Positions 44,411 through 53,774 of a stretch of 64,000 nucleotides of DNA are shown here, in pieces; the first letter of the stretch is position 1, and the number at the start of each line of letters is the position of its first letter. The stretch comes from Herbaspirillum rhizosphaerae (GTDB lineage: Bacteria > Pseudomonadota > Gammaproteobacteria > Burkholderiales > Burkholderiaceae_D). A program made the translations under genes and the position numbers. The notes beneath the pieces were generated by a model that had not been told where the DNA came from, did not search any database, and was given only the letters and a program-made list of their open reading frames with translations. Location of the stretch: the NCBI RefSeq assembly GCF_001189965.1, contig NZ_LFLU01000008.1:62001-126000 (forward strand), read 5' to 3'.

Positions 44411-45384
44411 TCGGTCTGGACATGACGCTGCTGGCGTTGCTGATGGTGGCCGGCGTGGCGCTGGACTGGCTGCTCGGCGAGGTATCGCGTTGGCATCCGC
44501 TGGTCGGTTTCGGACGTTACGCGCAGTGGCTGGAACGCCGTCTCAATCGCCTGCCCGGAAGTCATGCGCGCGGCGCGCTGGCATGGTCGCTGGCGGTGTT
44601 GCCGCTGGCGGCGCTGTCTGTTTTGATGACGATCTTGCTGGCGCGGCAATCATTCTGGCTGGCGGCGGCCTGGCATGTCGTCCTGCTGTATTTCTGCATC
44701 GGCTTGCGCAGCCTGCGCGACCATGTGATGCCGATTGCACAGGCCCTCAAAGCCGGCGACCTGGCGGCGGCGCGCAGCCTGACCGGACGCATCGTCAGCC
44801 GCGACACTACGCAATCGCAGGAGACCGACCTGGCCAAGGCCGCAGTCGAGTCCTTGCTGGAAAACGGCAACGACGCCGTGTTCGGCACCTTGTTCTGGTT
44901 TGCGGTGGCCGGCGGGCCGGGCGCCTTGCTGTTTCGGCTGGCCAATACCCTGGACGCCATGTGGGGCTATCGCACGCCGCGCTTCCTCGCCTTCGGTTGC
45001 GTGGCGGCGCGCATCGATGACGGCCTGAACTGGATTCCCGCGCGCCTTACCGCCTGGTCGTATGCGCTGCTGGGCAACTGGCGTCAGGCACGCACGTGCT
45101 GGCGCACCCAGGCGCCGGCGTGGAGTAGTCCCAACGCCGGGCCGGTCATGTCGTCCGGCGCCGGCGCCCTGGGGCTGGCCCTGGGCGGTGCGGCGATCTA
45201 CGACGGCGAAGTGGAACAGCGGCCGCCGCTGGGCATGGGCCGCGACGCCGTTGCCGGCGACATCGTGCGCGCGTGGAAACTGGTGTCGCGCACGGCGATG
45301 CTGTGGCTGACGGTGATGTTGACGATATCGATGCTGATGACAATGCTTTTTACGATTTCCACAACGGGAGGCCCGCATGCTTGA
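44407..45384 (+). CDS. cbiB: adenosylcobinamide-phosphate synthase
   Basis: 325-residue polytopic membrane protein (CbiB/CobD) that joins adenosylcobyric acid with aminopropanol phosphate. Conserved elements are LDWLLGEVSRWHPLVGFG near the N-terminus, SRDTTQSQETDLAKAAVESL in the cytosolic loop, and ANTLDAMWGYRTPRF. It overlaps the following decarboxylase gene, which supplies its aminopropanol phosphate, by 8 bases. Confidence 0.94.
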   Translation: MIGLDMTLLALLMVAGVALDWLLGEVSRWHPLVGFGRYAQWLERRLNRLPGSHARGALAWSLAVLPLAALSVLMTILLARQSFWLAAAWHVVLLYFCIGLRSLRDHVMPIAQALKAGDLAAARSLTGRIVSRDTTQSQETDLAKAAVESLLENGNDAVFGTLFWFAVAGGPGALLFRLANTLDAMWGYRTPRFLAFGCVAARIDDGLNWIPARLTAWSYALLGNWRQARTCWRTQAPAWSSPNAGPVMSSGAGALGLALGGAAIYDGEVEQRPPLGMGRDAVAGDIVRAWKLVSRTAMLWLTVMLTISMLMTMLFTISTTGGPHA

Positions 45385-46393
45385 ACATGGCGGCAACCTC
45401 AACGACGCGGTAACGCGCTACGGCATCGCCCGTGCCGACTGGCTGGATCTGTCGACCGGGATCAATCCCAATGCTTATCCGGCGCCGGTGCTGCGCGCCG
45501 ATGCCTGGCATCGCCTGCCGGAATCCTGCGATGCGCTGGTCGCGGCGGCATGCGCCTATTACGGCGCGCCGCGCATGCTGGCGGTGGCCGGCACGCAGGC
45601 GGCGATACAGGCTTTGCCGCAGCTCAGGCTGCGCGAGCAAGGCGTGTCGCGTGTGATCGTGGCTGCGCCGGCGTACGCCGAGCATGCGCATCGCTGGCAG
45701 CAGGCCGGACATGCGATGCGCGAAGTCGATTATGCGAATTTGTCGAAGGAACTGGACGCCTGCGACGTGATGGTGGTTTGCAATCCCAACAACCCGACCG
45801 GTGCGCGCGTCGCGCCTGAAATCCTGCTCGGCTGGGCGCAGCAACTGGCGTCGCGCGACGGCTGGCTGGTGGTCGATGAAGCCTTCGGCGACACCACGCC
45901 GCAGCTGAGCGTGGCCGGACAAACGGGCGTGCAGCCCGGACTGATCGTGCTGCGTTCGGTCGGAAAATTCTTCGGCCTTGCCGGCGTACGACTCGGCTTT
46001 GTCGCCGCACAAGATGCGCTGCTGGCGCGCCTGCAGGAGTGGCTGGGACCGTGGTCGGTCAGCGGTCCGGCGCAAGAGATCGGCATCGCGGCTTTGTGCG
46101 ACGGCGACTGGCAACGCGCCACGCGCGCGCGTCTGCTGGCCGATGGCGAGCGGCTGCGCAGCTTGCTGGCCGACATCGGCATAGCGGCCAGCGGCAGCGC
46201 GATGTATCAGTGGTGGCCGGAGCGAGACGCCGCCCGATTTCACGACTGGATGGCGCGGCAGGGGATCTGGGTGCGCCTGTTTACACGCGGCGCCGGCGGC
46301 ATACGGCTGGGCCTGCCGCCGGATGAAGCCGGCTGGCAGCGTTTGCAGGCGGCGTTGCAAACCTGGGGCCGGAGAACGGAGCAAGCGGCATGA
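45377..46393 (+). CDS. cobC: threonine-phosphate decarboxylase (CobC/CobD)
   Basis: 338-residue PLP enzyme of the histidinol-phosphate aminotransferase-like group, making (R)-1-amino-2-propanol phosphate from threonine phosphate. Features include [36 protein letters not shown], and the Schiff-base lysine in [16 protein letters not shown]. In this naming scheme cobC is the alphaproteobacterial name and cobD the Salmonella one. It overlaps cbiB and cbiP. Confidence 0.92.
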   Translation: MLEHGGNLNDAVTRYGIARADWLDLSTGINPNAYPAPVLRADAWHRLPESCDALVAAACAYYGAPRMLAVAGTQAAIQALPQLRLREQGVSRVIVAAPAYAEHAHRWQQAGHAMREVDYANLSKELDACDVMVVCNPNNPTGARVAPEILLGWAQQLASRDGWLVVDEAFGDTTPQLSVAGQTGVQPGLIVLRSVGKFFGLAGVRLGFVAAQDALLARLQEWLGPWSVSGPAQEIGIAALCDGDWQRATRARLLADGERLRSLLADIGIAASGSAMYQWWPERDAARFHDWMARQGIWVRLFTRGAGGIRLGLPPDEAGWQRLQAALQTWGRRTEQAA

Positions 46394-47850
46394 GCCAGCT
46401 GCCTTTTCATACATTGATGGTGCAGGGAACCACCTCGGACGCCGGCAAAAGCACGGTGGTTGCCGCCCTGTGCCGCCTGCTGGTGCGCCACGGCGTCAAG
46501 GTCGCGCCGTTCAAGCCGCAGAACATGGCCTTGAACAGCGCCGTCACCAGCGACGGCGGCGAGATCGGCCGGGCCCAGGCTTTGCAGGCGCAGGCTGCGC
46601 GCATCGCGCCGCACACAGACATGAACCCGGTGCTGCTCAAGCCTTCCAGCGATACCGGCGCGCAAGTGATCGTGCACGGCAAGGTGCGCGCCGACATGAA
46701 TGCGCGCGACTACCATCGTTACAAGACCAGCGCCATGGAAGCCGTGCTGGAGTCCTATCATCGCCTGCGCGGCCAATACGACGCGGTGCTGGTGGAAGGC
46801 GCCGGCAGCCCGGCGGAAATCAACCTGCGCGCGCGCGACATCGCCAACATGGGCTTTGCCGAAGCCGTCGGCTGCCCGGTGATCCTGGTTGCCGACATCG
46901 ACCGCGGCGGCGTGTTCGCGCATCTGACCGGCACGCTCGATTGCCTGTCGGAGAGCGAGCGCAAGCGTATCGTCGGCTTCGTCATCAATCGTTTTCGCGG
47001 CGACATCAGCCTGTTGCAACCGGGGTTGGACTGGCTGGAAGAACGCACCGGCAAACCGGTGCTGGCGGTACTGCCTTACCTGCACGGCCTGCATCTGGAT
47101 GCCGAAGACGCCGTCGCCTCGGCACAGAGCGTCAGAGGAAAATTCCGCGTGCTGGTGCCGGTCTTGCCGCGCATCAGCAACCACACCGACTTCGACGCCT
47201 TGCGTGCACATCCCGATATCGATCTGCAATTCATCGGGACGGGCCAGCCGATCCCGTCGGGCGACCTGATCATCTTGCCGGGCAGCAAGAACACGCGCAA
47301 CGATCTGGCCTGGCTCAAGCAGCAAGGCTGGCCGGACGCCATCAGGAAGCACCTGCGCTACGGCGGCAAGCTGATCGGAATTTGCGGCGGCTTTCAGATG
47401 CTGGGCCAGAGCGTGGACGATCCGCACGGCGTGGAAGGCGCGCCGGGCAGCATGGACGGATTGGATCTGCTGGCGATGCGTACCGAGCTGACGCAGCAGA
47501 AACAGTTGCTGCAAGTCTCAGGGCGATGCGCGTTCAGCGAAGAGGAAGCCGGCGTCGCCGGTTATGAAATCCACATGGGCGTGTCGGCGGGCGAGGCCAT
47601 GCGGCATCCCGCGTTCCATATCGACGGTCGTCCTGAAGGCGCACGCTCCGCGGACGACCAGATTCTGGGAAGTTACCTGCACGGCATGTTCGACACGCCG
47701 CAGGCTTTCTCCGCCTTGCTGGCATGGGCCGGGCTGGACGGCGTCGAGGCGGTCGATCTGGATCAGTTGCGTGAGCAGAGCCTGGAGCGTGTTGCCGACG
47801 CTACCCAGCCTTTGTTCGATGCCTTGCTGAAAGTGAACTACCGCTTTTAG
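46390..47850 (+). CDS. cbiP: cobyric acid synthase
   Basis: 486-residue glutamine-dependent amidotransferase (CobQ/CbiP) amidating the b, d, e and g side chains. The ATP domain begins [18 protein letters not shown] and includes [13 protein letters not shown]. The glutaminase domain has [11 protein letters not shown], the catalytic cysteine in [10 protein letters not shown] and the histidine in GSYLHGMFD. It is the last gene of the operon; its stop overlaps the stop of a convergent gene. CobS, CobT and CobC phosphatase for final nucleotide loop assembly are not found downstream. Confidence 0.95.
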   Translation: MSQLPFHTLMVQGTTSDAGKSTVVAALCRLLVRHGVKVAPFKPQNMALNSAVTSDGGEIGRAQALQAQAARIAPHTDMNPVLLKPSSDTGAQVIVHGKVRADMNARDYHRYKTSAMEAVLESYHRLRGQYDAVLVEGAGSPAEINLRARDIANMGFAEAVGCPVILVADIDRGGVFAHLTGTLDCLSESERKRIVGFVINRFRGDISLLQPGLDWLEERTGKPVLAVLPYLHGLHLDAEDAVASAQSVRGKFRVLVPVLPRISNHTDFDALRAHPDIDLQFIGTGQPIPSGDLIILPGSKNTRNDLAWLKQQGWPDAIRKHLRYGGKLIGICGGFQMLGQSVDDPHGVEGAPGSMDGLDLLAMRTELTQQKQLLQVSGRCAFSEEEAGVAGYEIHMGVSAGEAMRHPAFHIDGRPEGARSADDQILGSYLHGMFDTPQAFSALLAWAGLDGVEAVDLDQLREQSLERVADATQPLFDALLKVNYRF

Positions 47851-48233
47851 CGGAAGGCGCCGAGGACGTCGTAGCCGACATTGTTGCCGGCGTCGCCCGG
47901 CTTTTTCGGTGATTTGCTCGCGGAGCCGTCTTCGCGCCATGCGCCGGGCTGGAAGTGCCAGCCGTCGGCGTAGCGCTCCCAGCTAGGAGCAGAATAGCTT
48001 TGCCCGGGGCGAGACAATTCCCAATGTCCGGCGCACCAGACAAACCAGTTGTTGACGAATTTCCAGTAGCCCGGACTCCAGATGACGCCGTCGCGTTCGC
48101 TCGGCGCGGCTTCGTTTTTCGGCGGAGGCGGCGGCATGGTGGCAACGAGGAAGGAGTCTTCGGATGCAGCGGGGATGGCGGCCGGTTTCTTGCCGGCAAG
48201 GATGGAGGAGACGCAGAGTCGGAACGTCAGCAT
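47847..48233 (-). CDS. YXWGXW-type tryptophan-repeat protein
   Basis: 128-residue protein. The N-terminal 40 residues are hydrophobic then Pro-rich ([12 protein letters not shown]) and may include a degenerate signal sequence. The middle carries three W-x-x-G-x-W-like repeats: [19 protein letters not shown], and GWHFQPGAW. This is typical of the YXWGXW/BcpO-related repeat family of small exported betaproteobacterial proteins of unknown function. Its TAA stop overlaps the cbiP stop by three bases, an unusual tail-to-tail overlap. Confidence 0.65.
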   Translation of the reverse strand: MLTFRLCVSSILAGKKPAAIPAASEDSFLVATMPPPPPKNEAAPSERDGVIWSPGYWKFVNNWFVWCAGHWELSRPGQSYSAPSWERYADGWHFQPGAWREDGSASKSPKKPGDAGNNVGYDVLGAFR

Positions 48234-48378
48234 GATGGTCTTTCGGTAGGACGATGGTGCACTGTAGTCCTATCGCCGCCGAAAGCCATCTGCCGAATCC
48301 ATTTGTTACACCTGTCCTACAGTTCATTACTTGCCGGAAAAGCTTTGTTACAGCCCCGGCGTGCTGTCAGGAATTGAT

Positions 48379-48579
48379 TCAGTTCAACGCTTCCTTGGCG
48401 GCTTCCTCTGGCGTCAGGCCGTCGTAGAACAGATCGGTAAACCATTCCACTTCTTCTTCGATATGCTCTTGCGCCTGCTGCAGCGTGGCGCCGCCTTTGA
48501 CCAGGAATTTCTCGACTTCGGTGCACCACTGGATCAGCGCTTCGGTTTCCGGATCCAGCTTCTCTTCTTTCTTGGGCAT
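48379..48579 (-). CDS. small acidic hypothetical protein
   Basis: 66-residue acidic, helical protein: MPKKEEKLDPETEALIQW, then a region ATLQQAQEHIEEEVEWFTD and a C-terminal motif GLTPEEAAKEALN. There is no membrane segment. A good ribosome site AAAGGAAAG precedes the ATG at 48579 by a few bases. Not recognised. The helices and length suggest a small adaptor or antitoxin-like protein, but nothing nearby supports a partner, so I leave it unnamed. Confidence 0.6.
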   Translation of the reverse strand: MPKKEEKLDPETEALIQWCTEVEKFLVKGGATLQQAQEHIEEEVEWFTDLFYDGLTPEEAAKEALN

Positions 48580-48780
48580 GATCTTTCCTTTGGCAATACG
48601 ATGTTTTCAACGTGATCCTTGCATTGTAGGGGAGATTTCATTGCAACCAAATCTTGTTGGCGTTGATTTCTTTGATGGGTGTTCCTCGGGGGCTGTTGAG
48701 TGGTCGTGCGCCCCGTAGGGAAAAGACGCCTGTGATTGGTCCGGGAGCCCGGCAGCTTGACTAAAAACAGGATCAAAATA

Positions 48781-48811
48781 AAAGCCCGCCGTGGATGACA
48801 GGGCGGGCTTT
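48781..48811 (-). terminator. terminator after DUF1120 gene 1
   Basis: Perfect 10-bp arms AAAGCCCGCC (48781-48790) and GGCGGGCTTT (48802-48811). Read on the minus strand, the stem is followed by TTTTATTTTG. It lies about 20 bases after the stop of the DUF1120 gene at 48830-49486. The same arm sequence recurs at 54821 and 56622. Confidence 0.85.
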
Positions 48812-48829
48812 CGGGAGCGGAGTGAAACG

Positions 48830-49486
48830 TTACAGGTACTGGACTTCAATGGTGGCCGAGCCGTCCAGTGTGACGTCGCTGGTCAGATTCAGATTGGAGG
48901 TTTGGTCAATGACAGCCTGGACTGTCAGGCTGGCATTGAAAACTTTATAGCTACCAGGAGTTGTCGACCCGGTTGGCGCAAATGAGATGCGTGCTGTTCC
49001 ATCGTTGCGCACATGTGCGCCGGGCCTGTACCCCCACGTACCGCCATGATCACTAAGAATATCTGGAGTGGTCCCATCTGCAGTAGGAGAGGAGACGAAA
49101 ACGCGATAGGATCCCACATTTTTTCCAGCAGCGGTACCAAGACCAAATGCCCATGCATCAACGTACCTACTATTTATGGTAGCCAAAATACCAGGGACCA
49201 TAGATGCTTTGCGATTGTCAATTGCTCGTACAGCGATTTTAGTTGCTGCATCGCAAGTGATGTTGAATGGTACCGTCTTTGCCGCCAAGACAGTTGGTGC
49301 AGTAGCGCTTAGGGTATTGGGAGGAATCACGCCGTAATCGATTGTACCGCCGCCGGTGAAGCTTGGCGTGCAGGCAGCGGGGCGAATGACGCCGGTGACT
49401 TTGAGTTCGGTGGTGGTGGCTGCGTGGGTCAGGGCGGAAGCCAGCAGTGTGGAAGTCAGTGCAGCGAGGGTGATGAGCTTGTTCAT
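48830..49486 (-). CDS. DUF1120 pilin-like protein 1
   Basis: 218-residue exported protein: signal peptide of about 22 residues (ending LTHAA), then the DUF1120 domain. Core features are TGVIRPAACTPSF with Cys38, the GGGTIDYGVIPP loop, the second cysteine in FNITCDAATK, AVRAIDNR, and the end LDGSATIEVQYL. A disulfide-sized cysteine pair and a penultimate tyrosine are typical of chaperone-usher pilins, so I infer that it is a pilus subunit for the nearby usher. Its 5' end and promoter lie in a 264-bp block almost identical to two other copies. It has its own promoter and terminator and lies downstream of the fimbrial operon. Confidence 0.85.
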   Translation of the reverse strand: MNKLITLAALTSTLLASALTHAATTTELKVTGVIRPAACTPSFTGGGTIDYGVIPPNTLSATAPTVLAAKTVPFNITCDAATKIAVRAIDNRKASMVPGILATINSRYVDAWAFGLGTAAGKNVGSYRVFVSSPTADGTTPDILSDHGGTWGYRPGAHVRNDGTARISFAPTGSTTPGSYKVFNASLTVQAVIDQTSNLNLTSDVTLDGSATIEVQYL

Positions 49487-49586
49487 GGTCGTCGTCCTTG
49501 ATCGGTTTGTTTGAAATGGTTTCGTGTTTCAGTGAAGCCATTGTCGCGATTCGGGGGCGGCGTTTATATGAGAAAACTCTCAAAAA
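49323..49586 (-). repeat. 264-bp repeat block, copy A
   Basis: Covers the candidate promoter, leader and first 50-odd codons of DUF1120 gene 1. Copies B (55374-55637) and C (57912-58175) have exactly the same length without indels. By eye, A and B differ at about 12 positions. Gene bodies beyond the block diverge strongly. Confidence 0.85.
49563..49582 (-). promoter_or_regulatory. candidate promoter/operator of DUF1120 gene 1
   Basis: On the minus strand TGAGA-gttt-TCTCA (49582-49569) is directly followed by a -10-like TATAAA (49568-49563), about 75 bases before the ATG. There is no good -35 box at the usual distance, so an activator at the inverted repeat is plausible. Confidence 0.4.
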
Positions 49587-49645
49587 CAGTCTGGATTTAA
49601 TAGATGTTTATTGCTGATTATTGTTAAAACAATTCCATAAATAAA

Positions 49646-49709
49646 GAAAAAATTTAACGGCGCAGTAGTTGAAGAACCGGGATCTGCAAGCCTCGCAGCC
49701 GACTGCGCC
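49646..49709 (-). terminator. terminator of the fimbrial operon
   Basis: Minus-strand arms GGCGCAGT and ACTGCGCC (49709-49702 and 49666-49659) enclose about 35 bases. They are followed by GTTAAATTTTTTC. It lies about 50 bases after the last gene of the chaperone-usher operon. Confidence 0.55.
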
Positions 49710-49757
49710 GAGTCAACCGAATGTTCGATATCGGGTGCGCTTGCCGTCAGGCTTGCC

Positions 49758-50345
49758 TTAGTTTTCCATCAACTCAAAAGTCCCGTTTCCCCGCCAGATG
49801 GTTTGGTCGGTGATACGGTTGGTGGTGGTCGGTATGCGTGCTTCAATATGGACTTGAAGCGACAGATTGCTGCCCCGGGCCGGGAGTTCGTTGATGACCG
49901 CAATGACGCCTTCGTTAGGGAAAAGCGGGGCGCTGGAACTGACCGATTCAGGGTTTTGTCCCGCCACCTTGATCCGGCCGAGGTTGATTGCTTTGCCGTC
50001 GAGTTGGGCACTGGAAACCGTCAGCAAAAAACTGCCGGCATTTCCGAAGCGATAGCTCATGTTGTCCGCGGCGTTTCCTCTGAAAAAGAGCGACATGAAT
50101 ACCGGCTGGCGACAGACGGCGGTCAGGGTCACGCTTTGTTTGCCGACCGACATTTGCAACGGAGAAATCTGGCGCTTCATCAATTCCGGACGCGTGACAT
50201 TGCCGTAGTCCACCACGGGGTTGCTGATCTGCAGACGGCAATTGTCCGAAGCGGCGGCGAAGGCCGGCGCAGGAGAGAGCGGCAGCAACAAGGCCAGAGC
50301 GACGGTCCACGCCGATAGGCAAGGGATGGGGTTAAGAGCGTGCAT
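49758..50345 (-). CDS. minor/terminal fimbrial subunit-like exported protein
   Basis: 195-residue exported protein with a signal peptide ending PAFAA (about residue 31). The mature part starts with NCRLQISNPVVDYGNVTRP; the first cysteine and the DYG motif echo the DUF1120 pilins, and the second cysteine is in LTAVCRQP. It ends GTFELMEN without a penultimate tyrosine, so it may cap the pilus as a tip or terminator subunit. The start at 50345 overlaps the usher gene by 14 bases, giving translational coupling. An earlier in-frame start would run deep into the usher. The function is inferred from operon position and the cysteine pattern. Confidence 0.65.
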   Translation of the reverse strand: MHALNPIPCLSAWTVALALLLPLSPAPAFAAASDNCRLQISNPVVDYGNVTRPELMKRQISPLQMSVGKQSVTLTAVCRQPVFMSLFFRGNAADNMSYRFGNAGSFLLTVSSAQLDGKAINLGRIKVAGQNPESVSSSAPLFPNEGVIAVINELPARGSNLSLQVHIEARIPTTTNRITDQTIWRGNGTFELMEN

Positions 50346-52896
50346 AAGACCTGCCTTTGCTGTTGGCTTGTACGTCCGGCTGGCAGACGGCGTCTGTGGT
50401 TTCATAGAACATGTCGAGATCGGGTTTTTCCGGCAGGGTATAACGCAGCGTGCAGTGCTGATTGCCGGGGAGCGCGACGTGCAGCTGAACCGACGGACCG
50501 CTGCCGTTCAGAAAAATCTGGCCGTCGTCCACGACCGTGGTGACGAACTGGTTGTCGGCATCCAGGACGAAAGCGCCTTTCGGCAAGGGCTCGCCGTTAG
50601 GACCTTTGGTGTTGAGCAAAATGCGGCGGACCTTGATGACGTCAAAGTTGACCATATTGACGGAACCGCGTCCGGGCTCCACCACCTTGTAGCCGTTCTT
50701 GATATCCACGTTGCGCGGCAGGCTCTTGGTGTTGATTTCAACCCGGCTGCTGACATAGGGCGGCAGTTGCGAGATGACGGCCTGTCCCCATGGATCGGTC
50801 CAGACCGGGCCGTACGGCGTATCGACCTTGACGCCGGAGACGTCGCCCACGGACAGGATGCCGAACGTATCTTGCACCGGATAAGGAGAGAAGGTGAGGC
50901 CTCCCTGATGCATGACGACGCCGCCGCGCAAACCGCCGCTGTAGGTGTCGGCGCCGGCGCCGGTATGTGCATAGCCGAGATTGACCTGCGCATAGCGCGG
51001 CAACAAGGCCAGTTGGCCGGAATAGTCGGTTTCCTGGTTTTGGGTATTGCGTTCTGCCGAGACCATGTAGGTGGCGTAGTCGTTGACTTGCTCGTTGACC
51101 GATGCGCCCATGCGGGCGTACCCGCTGCTGTTGTTGACGTAGGTGCGTACGCTGCGCTTGCCCAGCGGGATCGACAGTGTCAGGTAATAGGTGTTGGCGG
51201 TGGGCCCCTGATTCGACCCGCCCATGCTGTGGTCAACATTGAGCGACACCGTGCCGAATTCGAAGGTTTTGCCCCAGGCGCCGAACAGGCGTTGCGTGCT
51301 GGCCCCGGTAAATTGCGTGGAACGCGAATACGACAGGTTGAAGCCGCCGAACGCCACGTCGGTCCAACTCAATGAGGCCGTATATTGACCGCGATAGCGC
51401 GTGCTTTGCCAATCCGGCGCCGTATTGTCGATCGTGGTATCCGACAGGTCGCGGTAGCCCAGCGTCTGCTGGGTGGCCGACAGGCTGCCCGATAGCCGCG
51501 CCGTCAGGATGCTGCTGCCCGACAGCGTCAGCTGCGTGCCGCGGACGCCTTCGCGTGATGCATGGGCCAGCCGCTGTTGCAGGCTGACGCTGGTGTTGTC
51601 CAGCACCCGCGTATCGGCGCCCCAGCTCGCGGCCTGATAGCCGGTTGCGCTCATGAGGCCGGCGCTGAGATTGCCGTCTTTGCCGAGCTTCCAGCCGCCG
51701 GTGCCGGTGATTACCCACGGTTGCCGTGCGTTGCTGTTGCCGACACTGCGCAGCTTGCCGAGCGCAAAGGAGTAGCCGCGCTGGTTGCCCAGCGAGCCGC
51801 TGTGCAGCGAAGCAGCCGGCACGATGAATTTGCGCTGTGCGTTGTTGGCCTCGACGATCGTGACCTCCAGGTCGCTGTTGCCGTTCAGCAGCGGCAGATC
51901 GGCCAGGCCGAAGGGGCCGGCCGGCACCACCGTCGAATAGATGAGCGCCCCGGCCTGGCGGACTTCCACGCGGGCCTGCGATTGAGCAATGCCTTCCACC
52001 ATGACATTGTTGCGGTTCAGGCCCATCAGGGCAGACTCCGGAATAAGCTGCACCCCCGTGATGGCGCCGCCGGAGAATGCCGAGTTGGCGATGTTGATTT
52101 GTCCGCCCTGAAAAATCGACTTGTAATCGACCAGCGTATGTTGAGCGTAAGCATAAAGATGCTGGCGCTGCGAGCTGGCATCTTGAGCGGTATAGACTTC
52201 CCGGCTTCGTACAATCCAGTCTTCGAAATTGAATCCGAGCTCAGCATTGGCGGACATGAACCGGCTGGAACTGGTCGCAAAGCGGCTGCTGAGGCCCAGC
52301 AGTTCGTAGTTGAGGATGGCGGCAGTGCCGCCGCGGCCGTAACCGCTCACGTCCTGTTCGCTGGGACGCAAGGCGTCGGTAGGCACCACCAGGGAAACTT
52401 CCTCCTTGCCGGGACGCAGTTCGATCTGCATTTCAGGAAAAGCCGCTTTCAGGTCGTAGCAAACCGGGCCGGCTGCTGCGCGGACAACTGCGGAGGAAGA
52501 GGCGGACGGCGACGCCGGCGTACCCAGGGTCTGCTTTGGCACGACCAGGCCAGCCTTGTCCAGCAACTCTTTGTCGAAACACAATTCTCCTTGCGCATTG
52601 AAGTGGGCGTCGGCTCTGCCGCGCTTGTTGCCGTTGACGAACAGGCTCACGACATTCACACCCGGCCGGAAGCGCGCCGCTTCGCGAAAAAAGTCAGCTA
52701 CCGCAGGATCGAGCCCCCGGTCTTTGAGATAGTCGAGATCGAATCCCGGCGGCAAATCGGGCGCTGTCGGCGTGGCGGCATATGCCAAAGGCGAGACGAT
52801 ATTGCCCAACAGAAGCGAGCATGCCAGCGTGCGCAGCGGCAATAGTCTTCGCGTCTTGCGGTGCGACAGACGCGCATCGGTAGTTGTTATTGTCAT
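50332..52896 (-). CDS. outer-membrane fimbrial usher (FimD/PapC family)
   Basis: 854-residue usher that forms the outer-membrane secretion pore for pilin-chaperone complexes. A long signal region ends at about PLAYAA (residue 41). The N-terminal domain binds chaperone; a large 24-strand barrel with a plug domain follows, including RAFTTTVVxxG-like sequence GNSDLEVTIVEANNAQRKF. The C-terminal part includes PWGQAVISQLPPYVSSRVEI, conserved in ushers, and a CTRYTLPEKP-like finale with two cysteines (HCTLRYTLPE and DAVCQPD). An alternative start at 52944 would lengthen the signal region further. It is flanked by chaperone and subunit genes in one operon. Confidence 0.93.
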   Translation of the reverse strand: MTITTTDARLSHRKTRRLLPLRTLACSLLLGNIVSPLAYAATPTAPDLPPGFDLDYLKDRGLDPAVADFFREAARFRPGVNVVSLFVNGNKRGRADAHFNAQGELCFDKELLDKAGLVVPKQTLGTPASPSASSSAVVRAAAGPVCYDLKAAFPEMQIELRPGKEEVSLVVPTDALRPSEQDVSGYGRGGTAAILNYELLGLSSRFATSSSRFMSANAELGFNFEDWIVRSREVYTAQDASSQRQHLYAYAQHTLVDYKSIFQGGQINIANSAFSGGAITGVQLIPESALMGLNRNNVMVEGIAQSQARVEVRQAGALIYSTVVPAGPFGLADLPLLNGNSDLEVTIVEANNAQRKFIVPAASLHSGSLGNQRGYSFALGKLRSVGNSNARQPWVITGTGGWKLGKDGNLSAGLMSATGYQAASWGADTRVLDNTSVSLQQRLAHASREGVRGTQLTLSGSSILTARLSGSLSATQQTLGYRDLSDTTIDNTAPDWQSTRYRGQYTASLSWTDVAFGGFNLSYSRSTQFTGASTQRLFGAWGKTFEFGTVSLNVDHSMGGSNQGPTANTYYLTLSIPLGKRSVRTYVNNSSGYARMGASVNEQVNDYATYMVSAERNTQNQETDYSGQLALLPRYAQVNLGYAHTGAGADTYSGGLRGGVVMHQGGLTFSPYPVQDTFGILSVGDVSGVKVDTPYGPVWTDPWGQAVISQLPPYVSSRVEINTKSLPRNVDIKNGYKVVEPGRGSVNMVNFDVIKVRRILLNTKGPNGEPLPKGAFVLDADNQFVTTVVDDGQIFLNGSGPSVQLHVALPGNQHCTLRYTLPEKPDLDMFYETTDAVCQPDVQANSKGRSYARS

Positions 52897-52985
52897 GATA
52901 TTAAACGTACCGATCACGGACAGCCAGTGACCGGCGTGCTGCATGCATCGGGCTTACCCCCAAGCCTGCACTGGTGCGCAATCCG

Positions 52986-53699
52986 TTACGGGGCGCTGCG
53001 TGCGAGCGGAGCATCGTAGGTGTCGACCGAAAAACCGTAGACCGTGGCCGGCGACAGCTTGACGGTGGTCGGAGCCGGTCCGGCGCCAAGCGTTACCGCG
53101 GCATTGAGCACCTCTCCCGGCAAGATGTAGGTCTTGCCGATATCTACCGCCACCTTGCCGGGTTGCAGCTCCACGGCCTGCGCCAGCCGGACGACATAGG
53201 CGCTGCTGTTTTTGATGACCAGGGAATTGCCTTGCAGCGACCATTCCAGCAGTTTCCATGGCTCGCGGTTGATCGCCAGATTCTTGGGGTGAATGATCAC
53301 CGGCAGGTTTTGTCGGACATTCATCGTGACCTTGACGCCGCCTTCTCCCGATTTTTGAGGAATGCCTTCAAAAATCACGCGTTTCAGACGCTGCGTTTTC
53401 AGCGGGACCTTGCTTTGCAGGATAAATCGCACCAGCTGTGTTTCATCCGGCTCCACGCGCGCCACCGGGGGCGATACCACCAGCAGGGGTTCTTTGTCTT
53501 CCGGGAGGTTTTGCAGCGACGTATAGAGCAGTGTGGGCGTGCTGTCCGTGTTTTTGACGTTCATGCTCGTTTCGCCGTCTGCCTCATTGAGGATCACCAC
53601 CGAGGTTTCCGGCAACATGCCGCTGGCGTGTGCTGCGCCGGTCGCAAAGAGGCTTGCGGTAACCAGGATAGCTGCGGCTTTTTTTTGATTGAGGAACAT
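52986..53699 (-). CDS. periplasmic fimbrial chaperone (PapD family)
   Basis: 237-residue periplasmic chaperone. A signal peptide ends near AAHAS (residue 26). Two immunoglobulin-like domains follow: TSVVILNEADGETSMNVKN begins the first, PPVARVEPDETQLVRF contains the subunit-binding arginine/lysine region, and the second domain starts near PWKLLEWSL. It folds pilins by donating a strand and delivers them to the usher. It lies between DUF1120 gene 2 and the usher, 75 and 89 bases away, in the order subunit, chaperone, usher, minor subunit. Confidence 0.92.
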   Translation of the reverse strand: MFLNQKKAAAILVTASLFATGAAHASGMLPETSVVILNEADGETSMNVKNTDSTPTLLYTSLQNLPEDKEPLLVVSPPVARVEPDETQLVRFILQSKVPLKTQRLKRVIFEGIPQKSGEGGVKVTMNVRQNLPVIIHPKNLAINREPWKLLEWSLQGNSLVIKNSSAYVVRLAQAVELQPGKVAVDIGKTYILPGEVLNAAVTLGAGPAPTTVKLSPATVYGFSVDTYDAPLARSAP

Positions 53700-53774
53700 G
53701 AAATTACTCCCTTGATAGCTCAGTAAAATTTTTTTGGATTTTCTTGGAAATGAGCGACGCGCGATGGCAAATTT

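Noticed and set aside
16343..48312. Recurring TTGTCCTA/TGTCCTAC-like octamer near 16356, 23571 and 48308, considered as a stress sigma promoter box.
   Set aside because: Orientation and spacing relative to nearby genes are inconsistent and no second box could be aligned.
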